A stretch of 64,000 bases of DNA from Macrostomum hystrix (lineage: Eukaryota > Platyhelminthes > Macrostomidae). Positions within the stretch are counted from its first letter, which is position 1, and each line of letters begins with the position of its first letter. The translations under genes and the position numbers were made by a program. The DNA is taken from contig CATNEN010000039.1 of assembly GCA_950097015.1 (NCBI GenBank), forward strand, positions 19,027,501 to 19,091,500, in the 5' to 3' direction. Positions 54,430-64,000 of the stretch are shown piece after piece. The notes under the pieces were generated by a model, which saw only the letters and a list, made by a program, of their open reading frames with translations, was not told where the DNA came from and ran no database searches.

Positions 54430-56718
54430 CCTGAATCAGTTCTCAGATCCCCTAAACAGTTCTGAAATCCCAAAAACAATTATCAGATCCTTAAAACAGT
54501 TCTTAAATCCCTAAAACAGTTCTCAGATCCCTAAAACAGTCCTCAGATCCCTAAAACAGTCCTTAGATCTCTAAAACAGTTCTCAGATCCCTAAAACAGT
54601 CCTCAGATCCCTAAAACAGTTCTCAGATCCCTAAAACAGTCCTCAGATCCCTAAAACAGTCCTCAGATCCCTAAAACAGTTCTCAGATCCCTAAAACAGT
54701 CCTCAGATCTCTAAAACAGTCCTCAGATCCCTAAAACAGTCCTCAGATCCCTAAAACAGTTCTCAGATCCCTAAAACAGTCCTTAGATCTCTAAAACAGT
54801 TCTCAGATCCCTAAAACAGTCCTCAGATCCCTAAAACAGTTCTCAGATCCCTAAAACAGTCCTCAGATCCCTAAAACAGTCCTCAGATCCCTAAAACAGT
54901 TCTCAGATCCCTAAAACAGTCATCAGATCTCTAAAACAGTCCTCAGATCCCTAAAACAGTCCTCAGATCCCTAAAACAGTTCTCAGATCCCTAAAACAGT
55001 CCTTAGATCTCTAAAACAGTTCTCAGATCCCTAAAACAGTCCTCAGATCCCTAAAACAGTTCTCAGATCCCTAAAACAGTCCTCAGATCCCTAAAACAGT
55101 CCTCAGATCCCTAAAACAGTTCTCAGATCCCTAAAACAGTCCTTAGATCTCTAAAACAGTTCTCAGATCCCTAAAACAGTCCTCAGATCCCTAAAACAGT
55201 TCTCAGATCCCTAAAACAGTCCTCAGATCCCTAAAACAGTCCTCAGATCCCTAAAACAGTTCTCAGATCCCTAAAACAGTCCTCAGATCCCTAAAACAGT
55301 CCTTAGATCTCTAAAACAGTTCTCAGATCCCTAAAACAGTCCTCAGATCCCTAAAACAGTTCTCAGATCCCTAAAACAGTTCTCAGATCCCTAAAACAGT
55401 CCTCAGATCCCTAAAACAGTCCTCAGATCCCTAAAACAGTCCTTAGATCTCTAAAACAGTTCTCAGATCCCTAAAACAGTTCTCAGATCTCTAAAACAGT
55501 CCTCAGATCCCTAAAACAGTCCTCAGATCCCTAAAACAGTCCTCAGATCCCTAAAACAGTTCTCAGATCCCTAAAACAGTCCTCAGATCCCTAAAACAGT
55601 TCTCAGATCCCTAAAACAGTCCTCAGATCCCTAAAACAGTTCTCAGATCCCTAAAACAGTCCTCAGATCCCTAAAACAGTCCTCAGATCCCTAAAACAGT
55701 TCTCAGATCCCTAAAACAGTCCTCAGATCCCTAAAACAGTTCTCAGATCCCTAAAACAGTCCTTAGATCTCTAAAACCGTTCTCAGATCCCTAAAACAGT
55801 CCTCAGATCCCTAAAACAGTTCTCAGATCCCTAAAACAGTTCTCAGATCCCTAAAACAGTCCTCAGATCCCTAAAACAGTCCTCAGATCCCTAAAACAGT
55901 CCTTAGATCTCTAAAACAGTTCTCAGATCCCTAAAACAGTTCTCAGATCTCTAAAACAGTCCTCAGATCCCTAAAACAGTCCTCAGATCCCTAAAACAGT
56001 CCTTAGATCCCTAAAACAGTCCTTAGATCCCTAAAACAGTCCTCAGATCTCTAAAACAGTTCTCAGATCCCTAAAACAGTCCTCAGATCCCTAAAACAGT
56101 CCTCAGATCCCTAAAACAGTCCTCAGATCCCTAAAACAGTTCTCAGATCCCTAAAACAGTCCTCAGATCCCTAAAACAGTCCTTAGATCTCTAAAACAGT
56201 TCTCAGATCTCTAAAACAGTCCTCAGATCCCTAAAACAGTTCTCAGATCCCTAAAACAGTTCTCAGATCTCTAAAACAGTCCTCAGATCCCTAAAACAGT
56301 CCTCAGATCCCTAAAACAGTCCTTAGATCTCTAAAACAGTCCTCAGATCTCTAAAACAGTCCTCAGATCTCTAAAACAGTCCTTAGATCCCTAAAACAGT
56401 CCTCAGATCCCTAAAACAGTCCTCAGATCCCTAAAACAGTCCTCAGATCTCTAAAACAGTCCTCAGATCTCTAAAACAGTCCTCAGATCCCTAAAACAGT
56501 CCTCAGATCCCTAAAACAGTCCTCAGATCCCTAAAACAGTCCTTAGATCCCTAAAACAGTCCTCAGATCCCTAAAACAGTCCTCAGATCCCTAAAACAGT
56601 CCTTAGATCCCTAAAACAGTCCTCAGATCTCTAAAACAGTCCTCAGATCCCTAAAACAGTCCTCAGATCCCTAAAACAGTTCACAGATCCCTAAAACAGT
56701 TCTCAGATCCCTAAAGCA
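54430..56718 (+). repeat. 20-bp minisatellite CCTCAGATCCCTAAAACAGT, about 114 copies
   Basis: Nearly 2.3 kb in unbroken 20-bp register. Variation is almost all C/T at three positions (C/TCTCAG, CTC/TAG, ATCC/TCT). No spacers vary independently, so it is not a CRISPR array. Confidence 0.98.
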
Positions 56719-57024
56719 GTCATGCTGGGAAGCACGTGCCATCCACCTTTGAGACAGATTGAGCGCATTCTCAAAGTAAAGACACAGACATTTTTGATGA
56801 CAGGCGGGCCGATAGGCCAGCGGGAGCAGATGGCCATTTATGCTTAGCGAACAAAAAACGGTCTCAATCAGAGGCTCAATTGAAACTTCGTGTTCTCTCC
56901 CTGGGGGCGAAGTGAACTCACAAACCGTGCAGTTGTCAAGACTGACAAAGATATCCCCACTGAATTCCTCATCTGAGGCCCCAACAAGAGATTTGTATCC
57001 GGGGTCGCGTGGTCTGCAACTCAT
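56671..57024 (-). CDS. Unrecognised open frame, 117 aa, doubtful
   Basis: A frame starting MSCRPRDPGYKSLVGASDEE, with several Cys (NCTVCEF, HQKCLCLYF), in non-repetitive DNA of balanced composition. Its 3' end runs into the 20-bp array. It could be a fragment of a gene or a decayed mobile element; no domain is recognised and no partner exon found. Confidence 0.2.
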   Translation of the reverse strand: MSCRPRDPGYKSLVGASDEEFSGDIFVSLDNCTVCEFTSPPGREHEVSIEPLIETVFCSLSINGHLLPLAYRPACHQKCLCLYFENALNLSQRWMARASQHDCFRDLRTVLGICELF

Positions 57025-57407
57025 TTCTCGAAGCTTTCACACCTGGAACTGGGAGCTGTGATTAGCATCGAAACCAAAAGCCTGGCACTAACACTTCCCA
57101 TTGCGCAAGTCTGCCCCCCTGACCCCCACCCCACCCCCTATAGCTAGAGGTGGCACCCGGTAGTCAAAATTACTGGGGCCAGACTTTTCCCTATAGGGAT
57201 TCGTCGTGGCCAGCTTGCCTCCGGATAATTTCCCTTTCTTATTCCCTTTGATTGTTTTTCAGTTTTTGAACTGTGCGTTTGCCTAGGTAACATCCCAATT
57301 AAGCGATTAACTATGAAAAATAGGAATCTCCCATTGCATAAGGAAATTAATTTGGAAGAAATTATATATTGTCTAGAACAGGAACAGGAAAAAAGTCCTG
57401 TTCTATA

Positions 57408-57600
57408 GCGGCGGTTCTAGCCTAGTGGTTAGAACGTGAAGGTCAGGGGTTCGATTCCCTTGCACCAATGGAACAATTGGTGTCCTTTAGCAAGGCATTG
57501 TTTCATGAGGTAATTGAGGATAGCTGTGGCGTCTCCCCAGTCCATGGACTGAACAGTCGTACGCGGCAATAGCTGCTGCTGTACATGTGGCGCAGCTTGG
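57408..57600 (+). mobile_element. tRNA-derived SINE (family 1), internally deleted
   Basis: Head AGCCTAGTGGTTAGAACG and GGTCAGGGGTTCGATTCCC, then CAATGGAACAATTGGTGTCC and CCAGTCCATGGACTGAACAG. The CAGCTGTTAAATGGGTGCC segment of other copies is missing. Confidence 0.82.
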
Positions 57601-58438
57601 ACAGGACACATTATTTAAAAATGTGTACCATTAAAAATTCCGAAACCCCAAACTAAACAATCTTAACTATGAATGAACTTGACTACACTAGGATAATTTT
57701 CCCACACTGGAAAACATAAAATTTCGCGGTGGAGTGCGAATGCATTCGCCGATAAAACTTTGCCAGGGATATTTTTTGGGATATTTTGGGATTTAAAAGA
57801 AGAATTAGCGACGCCTGATCGCAGACACACTTCTTCCTGAGTTTCACACTCTATGCCTTCCAAGTGTTGCCAGTGCTACTATACAATTATGCGCCAATAT
57901 TAACTAGGATAATTGCATAGCAACCGAGCATTTCTGTGGCAGTTTCTGACTCCTCGCAGAGGTGTTGTGTTTTTTTCCTGGTTTTCAATTCTGCCACTTC
58001 ACAACCGCATGGCAGCTCACAGTCACTTCTCTTCAACAGCAAGTCGTGCGTGGCTCCGGCGCGACACTTGAAATGCCGAATTTAAAATTCGTTGACAGCG
58101 ACGCGGAAGTCAAATCCTCAATAATTTTGACCCGGCTAGCAACAACAATAAGATCCTCACTTTAGATTCCCCTCTTCTAGTCATTCCCCCAAAGCTGTTT
58201 GACAAAAAACTGCATGCGGATATCAGAAAAAATGTTAAACAGGAAATTCGTTTCGCGACCTGGCTTTTGTTAGGCTTCTCGACTCGGTTGAAGCCACTTG
58301 AAGCAATTCAACTTCTCCCGTAATCCTCAACATTCTTTATAGCTTTGGCCGCAGCTGCCACAGTTCCACTCCTTTGTGGCTGCCGCCTGTAGCATTTCTC
58401 TTGACTCTTTCTCTACCTCTCTACCTTGCTTTTGTCAA
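57601..58438. other. Unique spacer
   Basis: No supported gene; short frames without motifs. Confidence 0.5.
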
Positions 58439-58439
58439 G

Positions 58440-59230
58440 CCCTGCCTATCTACCACTCAGCCCCCGTTCATCTACCACTCAGCCCCCGTTCATCTACCAC
58501 TCAGCCCCCGTTCATCTACCACTCTGCCCCCGTTCATCTACCACTCTGCCCCCGTTCATCTACCACTCAGCCCCCGTTCATCTACCACTCAGCCCCCGTT
58601 TATCTACCACTCTGCCCCCGTTCATCTACCACTCTGCCCCCGTTCATCTACCACTCAGCCCCCGTTTATCTACCACTCTGCCCCCGTTTATCTACCACTC
58701 AGCCCCCGTTCATCTACCACTCTGCCCCCGTTCATCTACCACTCTGCCCCCTGCCTCTCCCCCTCTTTTCCCTCTGTCTCTCCTTCCCTCTGCCCCCTGT
58801 CTCTGATTCCCTCTGCCCCCTGTCTCTCCGTCTCTCCTCTCTGCCCCCCCTGTTTATGATTCTCTCTGCCCCTTTCTCTGATTCTCTCTGCCCCCTGTCT
58901 CTCCTCTCTGCCCCCTGTCTCTCCTTCCCTCTGCCCACTGTCTCTGATTCTCTCTGCCCCCTGTCTCTCCTCTCTGCCCCCTGTCTCTCCTTCCCTCTGC
59001 CCCCTGTCTCTCCTTCCCTCTGCCCTCTGTCTCTGATTCTCTCTGCCCCCTGTCTCTCCTTTCTGCCCCCTGTCTCTCCTCTCTGCCCCCTGTCTCTCCT
59101 CACTGCCCCCTGTCTCTCCTCACTGCCCCCTGTCTCTCCACTCTGCCCCCAGTCTCTCCTTCTCACTGCCCCCAGTCTCTCCTTCTCACTGCCCCCTGTC
59201 TCTCCACTCTGCCCCCTGTCTCTCCAACTA
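58440..59230 (+). repeat. Pyrimidine-rich composite minisatellite
   Basis: 58440-58750 is a 22-bp array (GTTCATCTACCACTCAGCCC core, 14 copies). 58750-59230 is a looser array of CTCTGCCCCCTGTCTCTCC units of 17-30 bp. Both share CTGCCCCC, suggesting one grew from the other. Confidence 0.92.
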
Positions 59231-59780
59231 TCTGCCTCTGCATGTCTTCCAGTCCAACAACCCAAATGGCTTATAAACAAAACAAAACTAACGGTTGCCT
59301 CTACAGTTATCTCACACTGCTGAACAGCGTGGATGGAAAATTAAAATTAACTAAGGCTTAGATATCTTCTATTGCGTCGAAGACACCTTTAGAGAATCTA
59401 CTTAGAGCTAAGCCTCAGTTAAAGTTTTAGTTTACGAGAAGAAAGAATTCCACTTGCGCCCAAAAGACTGTAAATCTTGTCTTTGATTTTAAAATAGACA
59501 TATTTCTAAGATATTTAAGGCCACTTGCATAATCGATTTTGTGCCTTGCGCAAAACAAGCGAAGGAAGCCATGCAGTTTTATGACCCAGCCAGGTGCAAA
59601 ATGAAAGATTTATTACTTAAGAAACGTTAAACTATGAACGTAATAGAAGATTGCAAAGCCAAGGCGAAGATTTCGCATTGACGATTCCATATTTGAAAAT
59701 GGCCATAATGGATGGAATGTTGAAGAAATGCTAAATGCAAAAAATACAGAAGATATAGGGGAGGCAAGGATAATTGTAAG
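59231..59780. other. Unique spacer
   Basis: No gene seen. Confidence 0.45.
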
Positions 59781-59784
59781 GGGT

Positions 59785-60315
59785 GAGAGTGCAGAAATTA
59801 GGGTAGAGGAGAGGGAAGAAATTAGGGTAGAGGAGAGGGAAGAAATTAGGGTAGAGAAGAGTGCAGAAATTAGGGTAGAGGAGAGGGAAGAAATTAGGGT
59901 AGAGGAGAGGGAAGAAATTAGGGTAGAGGAGAGGGAAGAAATTAGGGTAGAGGAGAGGGAAGAAATTAGGGTAGAGGAGAGGGAAGAAATTAGGGTAGAG
60001 GAGAGGGAAGAAATTAGGGTAGAGGAGAGGGCTGAGAGGGAAGAAATTAGGGTAGAGGAGAGGGCTGAGAGGGAAGAAATTAGGGTAGAGGAGAGGGCTG
60101 AGAGGGAAGAAATTAGGGTAGAGGAGAGGGCTGAGAGGGAAGAAATTAGGGTAGAGGAGAGGGCTGAGAGGGAAGAAATTAGGGTAGAGGAGAGGGAAGA
60201 AATTAGGGTAGAGGAGAGGGAAGAAATTAGGGTAGAGGAGAGGGCTGAGAGGGAAGAAATTAGGGTAGAGGAGAGGGCTGAGAGGGAAGAAATTAGGGTA
60301 GAGGAGAGGAAGTGA
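59785..60315 (+). repeat. 24/36-bp purine-rich minisatellite
   Basis: About 20 units with AGAAATTAGGGTAGAGGAG as the core. Units are 24 bp or, when GAGGGCTGA is included, 36 bp. All lengths are multiples of three, so a Glu/Arg-rich open frame persists. I treat it as an artefact. Confidence 0.94.
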
Positions 60316-60384
60316 GGGGAGAAATGGGGGCAGGGATGAGAGGTGGAAAAATTGAGTAGAAATGTGAGAGAATGGCTGAGTGGG

Positions 60385-60462
60385 ATTTGAATTTCAGACA
60401 TTTCAGTCGCCATATGGATGTCAAATGCAGAGCACTGGGCACGGCATGCCATCATTTCTAAG
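60385..60462 (-). mobile_element. Degenerate tRNA-like SINE head
   Basis: On the minus strand: GCCGTGCCCAGTGCTCTGC (A-box-like) and GAAATTCAAATCCCAC (B-box-like), about 70 bp from the end of the preceding array. Confidence 0.4.
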
Positions 60463-61020
60463 CGTGCAGGCGATTGAAGCGAACAAAGACTCTTGAAGCG
60501 AGCTCACAAAGACCTTAGCTTGAGTCCTCCGCCATTGATTGCTCCTAAAATTGAGCCAGTCACCAGCAAACAAAGACCCGATATCCTCACACAATCGGTA
60601 AATATAAAATCACTAACGGTATGGTTTGGAAAGCAGAGATTTTTTGTTAGAAGAAAAAAATGGCTGCCAAAAATGTTGGCCTCGTGCCGTAGAGAAATTT
60701 TCTAGATTTGGCGACACAACTCAAACGGGAACAATCAATCCTTCGTGCGGTCAGCGGAGTTCCGCCACGTGCCCCCCATTCGACTTTGTTGGTCACTTTT
60801 TGTGTAGGTTCCGTTAGTCAAAGATTTCAGTAAAGGCGAATATAAAACCAGGGTGGAGACAAAGACACAGCAGGCTTCAATGGACCCAAATGACCAAATC
60901 CCTTGAGACGGACGGTCTAGAGTTTTGATCTAACTAGCTTGGTTCCTCAGCTCAAATCGTCCTGTCCATTTTTTCTTTGGCTTCTTCCTTACTGTAGCCC
61001 ACTCCACGACTTCTCTCCAT
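60463..61020. other. Unique spacer
   Basis: No gene seen. Confidence 0.45.
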
Positions 61021-61024
61021 CTCT

Positions 61025-62240
61025 CCCCTCTTCATATCTTATCTACATCCCTCCCCTCTCCATATCTCATCTCCATCTCTCCCCTCTCCATATCTTATCT
61101 ACATCCCTCCCCTCTCCATATCTCATCTCCATCTCTCCACTCTCCATATCTCATCTCCATCTCTCCCCTCTTCATATCTTATCTACATCCCTCCCCTCTC
61201 CATATCTCATATCCATCTCTCCCCTCTCCATATCACATCTCCATCTCTCCCCTCTTCATATCTTATCTACATCCCTCCCCTCTCCATATCTCATATCCAT
61301 CTCTCCCCTCTTCATATCTTATCTACATCCCTCCCCTCTCCATATCTCATATCCATCTCTCCCCTCTTCATATCTTATCTACATCCCTCCCCTCTCCATA
61401 TCTCATCTCCATCTCTCCCCTCTCCATATCTTATCTACATCCCTCCCGTCTCCATATCTCATCTCCATCTATCCACTCTCCATATCTCATCTCCATCTCT
61501 CCCCTCTCCACATCTCATCTCCATCTCTCCACTCTCCATATCTCATCTCCATCTCTCCCCTCTCCACATCTCATCTCCATCTCTCCACTCTCCATATCTC
61601 ATCTCCATCTCTCCCCTCTTCATATCTCATCTCCATCTCTCCCCTCTTCATATCTTATCTACATCCCTCCCCTCTCCATATCTCATATCCATCTCTCCCC
61701 TCTCCATATCACATCTCCATCTCTCCCCTCTTCATATCTTATCTACATCCCTCCCCTCTCCATATCTCATATCCATCTCTCCCCTCTCCATATCTCATCT
61801 CCATCTCTCCCCTCTTCATATCTTATCTACATCCCTCCCCTCTCCATATCTCATATCCATCTCTCCCCTCTCCATATCACATCTCCATCTCTCCCCTCTT
61901 CATATCTTATCTACATCCCTCCCCTCTCCATATCTCATATCCATCTCTCCCCTCTCCATATCACATCTCCATCTCTCCCCTCTTCATATCTTATCTACAT
62001 CCCTCCCCTCTCCATATCTAATATCCATCTCTCCAATCTCCATATCTCATATCCATCTCTCCCCTCTCCATATCTCATCTCCATCTCTCCACTCTCCATA
62101 TCTCATCTCCATCTCTCCCCTCTTCATATCTTATCTACATCCCTCCCCTCTCCATATCTCATATCCATCTCTCCCCTCTCCATATCTCATCTCCATTCCT
62201 CCCCTCTCCATATTTCATTTACATCTCTCCCCTCTCCATT
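61025..62240 (+). repeat. 28-bp pyrimidine-rich minisatellite
   Basis: About 43 units containing CTCTCCCCTCTCCATATCTC. Two main unit types (CATATCTTATCTACATCCC and CATATCTCATATCCATCTC) recur in ordered blocks of about 84-112 bp. Open frames are artefacts. Confidence 0.95.
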
Positions 62241-63485
62241 TCTCTATTTATCCACTCCATCTCTTTATGTATCCCCACTCCATCTCTCTATCTCTCCCCA
62301 CTCCATTTCTCATCTTTCTTTCTCTCGACTCTCCATCTCCCATCTCTACATCTCTCCCCTTTTCATTTCTCCTCTTCTCTATCAGACGATCTCCATCACC
62401 TTTTCTTATCTTATCTTTATATTAACTTTATGCATTCTTCTATATTTTTTTTCACAATTTTACCCTAATTAAATAATCACCTTATTCTCTTCGCATCAGT
62501 ACCTAATAAGATTTTAATAATTAATATTTCGAACGCATTATATCACCTAGTCCGATGTTTCCATTAGTTTAATCTATAAGAAAGTCATAAAGCAATTAAA
62601 TATCTGTACAGGTGGCATCAGGTACGACAGTTCCTATAGATTTAAATGATTTACAGCTCGTACAGGCAAATGGACCAGATGTTGAATTCCGGAGAAGTTA
62701 ATAGATAATCTTATAAAATACATTTCTCTCTTCGGCCTTATATAAAACTAGCTAAGCACACTAGCTAGGCAGACGATAGACTTCTTTAGATGCTATTTTT
62801 AGAAGTATATGGATCAGTTGAACTCGTATCAGAAGTTTTTTTTAATCTCCGACAATTCTCCCCATCATCCCGCATTTTCCCGTCAGAATCCAGACGGACC
62901 ACCCGCTAGAATTTTCCCCTATACAAAACAAGAAAGAACCACAGATTTTTTATATTTATACATTTTATAACCCGCCTCGCGAGCAGGTTATACTTGTGTG
63001 CTCATGCCGAGTTTCAATTTGAGAATCTACAGCATAAAATTTATGATTTCCATTATAACAAAAAAACTCAACACCGGGACATCTGGGATGCGGGGTTGGA
63101 GAAGAGGGAGAATTCAATGGCACGCGCTCAAGTTCTATAAAAGCTCAATAGAGAAACCTCGAAAGCAGATCTGATATTTAAAATAACAAAAAACCGAAGC
63201 GATAAACTGTTTTTTTTAATGCCGGCTTCCATTTCTGTCATTCTCTCTCTCTTACCTGGTCGCAATCGACGAGATTATTTTCGAAATAAATTTGGGAATA
63301 TTTTTTTCACATTTGTTATGCAGAGGGCACACAGGTAGACCATTGCTGCTCTCTTTGTTTTAAAATATAAAATATTCATTTTCTCAACTGCTAAGTACTT
63401 GAATATTCATTTAGCTCGTTTAACAAGCTTTCAACCACGTTTATTATCTTAAAAATAAATGATTAAAATGGCAGTATTAATATGA
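62241..63485. other. AT-rich unique DNA
   Basis: No exon, RNA gene or array recognised. Confidence 0.5.
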
Positions 63486-63489
63486 TATG

Positions 63490-64000
63490 ATAGAATTTTA
63501 GAACGAAATTTTAGCGTTTTGGAGTAGGATGTTAGCATTCTGGAGCAGGATGTTATGATTCTGGAACAGGGTGTTATGATTCTGGAACAGGATGTTATGA
63601 TTCTGGAACAGGGTGTTATGATTCTGGAACAGGGTGTTATGATTCTGGAACAGGGTGTTATGATTCTGGAGCAGGATGTTATGATTCTGGAGCAGGGTGT
63701 TATGATTCTGGAACAGGGTGTTATGATTCTGGAACAGGGTGTTATGATTCTGGAACAGGGTGTTATGATTCTGGAACAGGGTGTTATGCTTCTGGAACAG
63801 GGTGTTATGATTCTGGAACAGGGTGTTATGATTCTGGAGCAGGGTGTTATGATTCTGGAACAGGGTGTTATGATTCTGGAACAGGGTGTTATGATTCTGG
63901 AACAGGGTGTTATGATTCTGGAACAGGGTGTTATGATTCTGGAGCAGGATGTTGTGATTCTGGAGCAGGGTGTTATGATTCTGGAACAGGGTGTTATGAT
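63490..64000 (+). repeat. 20-bp minisatellite GTTATGATTCTGGAACAGGG, continues past the window
   Basis: About 24 copies in 20-bp register, with AACAGGG/AGCAGGA variants, reaching the window end. Confidence 0.96.

Noticed and set aside
54430..56718. CRISPR array
   Set aside because: Regular 20-bp units with no unique spacers and no cas genes, in a eukaryotic setting.
58374..62021. Proline/serine-rich proteins over the pyrimidine arrays, and a Glu/Arg-rich frame at 59728-60315
   Set aside because: Repeat-driven open frames without splice signals, signal peptide or composition change at their ends.

Overview
This is a stretch of an animal nuclear genome. Coding exons are GC-rich, mostly short, and joined by GT-AG introns. 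Intergenic DNA is AT-rich, and roughly a quarter of the window is tandem-repeat DNA. tRNA-derived SINEs, a two-gene cut-and-paste transposon, a foldback element, and animal genes (doublecortin/PLAT, lipin, GTP cyclohydrolase I, RAMP4/SERP, RhoGAP) all fit an invertebrate. The extreme minisatellite load, and splice-acceptor-like AGs just before several start codons (possible spliced-leader sites), make me favour a free-living flatworm such as Macrostomum. That assignment is inference; another lophotrochozoan is possible.

Layout. 1-10.64 kb (minus strand): the first 12 exons of a large multidomain gene, two doublecortin domains, then PLAT domains, a beta-trefoil/fascin-like region and another PLAT that runs off the left edge. 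Most of its introns hold their own private minisatellite. 10.65-12.9 kb: AT-rich, with one possible degraded exon. 12.96-18.44 kb: an apparently intact DNA transposon (transposase plus DUF4806-type protein) inserted into a SINE, with an uninterrupted copy of that SINE at 39.57-39.93 kb acting as the empty site. 18.97-21.07 kb: an unrecognised three-exon gene. 21.5-21.9 kb: an inverted-repeat element flanked by 14-bp direct repeats and carrying a hammerhead-ribozyme-like core. 22.8-27.7 kb: two tandem GTP cyclohydrolase I genes, the left one with two alternative copies of exon 2. 28.7-31.1 kb: two minisatellites. 31.24-32.70 kb (plus): a secreted TULIP/BPI-like protein. 34.33-34.53 kb (plus): RAMP4/SERP. 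35-38.5 kb: SINE pieces and three arrays. 38.55-42.54 kb (minus): lipin. 43.9-48.5 kb: a polypurine array, a MITE and a 28-bp array. 49.23-50.84 kb (minus): a RhoGAP protein. 51.5-64 kb: almost entirely minisatellites with small unique spacers and no convincing gene.

The genes do not form one pathway. They are ordinary cellular functions: microtubule or ciliary-type scaffold, pterin (BH4) synthesis, phosphatidate phosphatase, ER translocon protection and Rho GTPase control. The unusual biology is in the repeats: arrays in perfect register over 1-2 kb, arrays tied to SINE heads, a nested transposon with a readable empty site, and the hammerhead-like foldback. Exon boundaries were worked out by hand from splice signals and reading phase, and no homology search was run.
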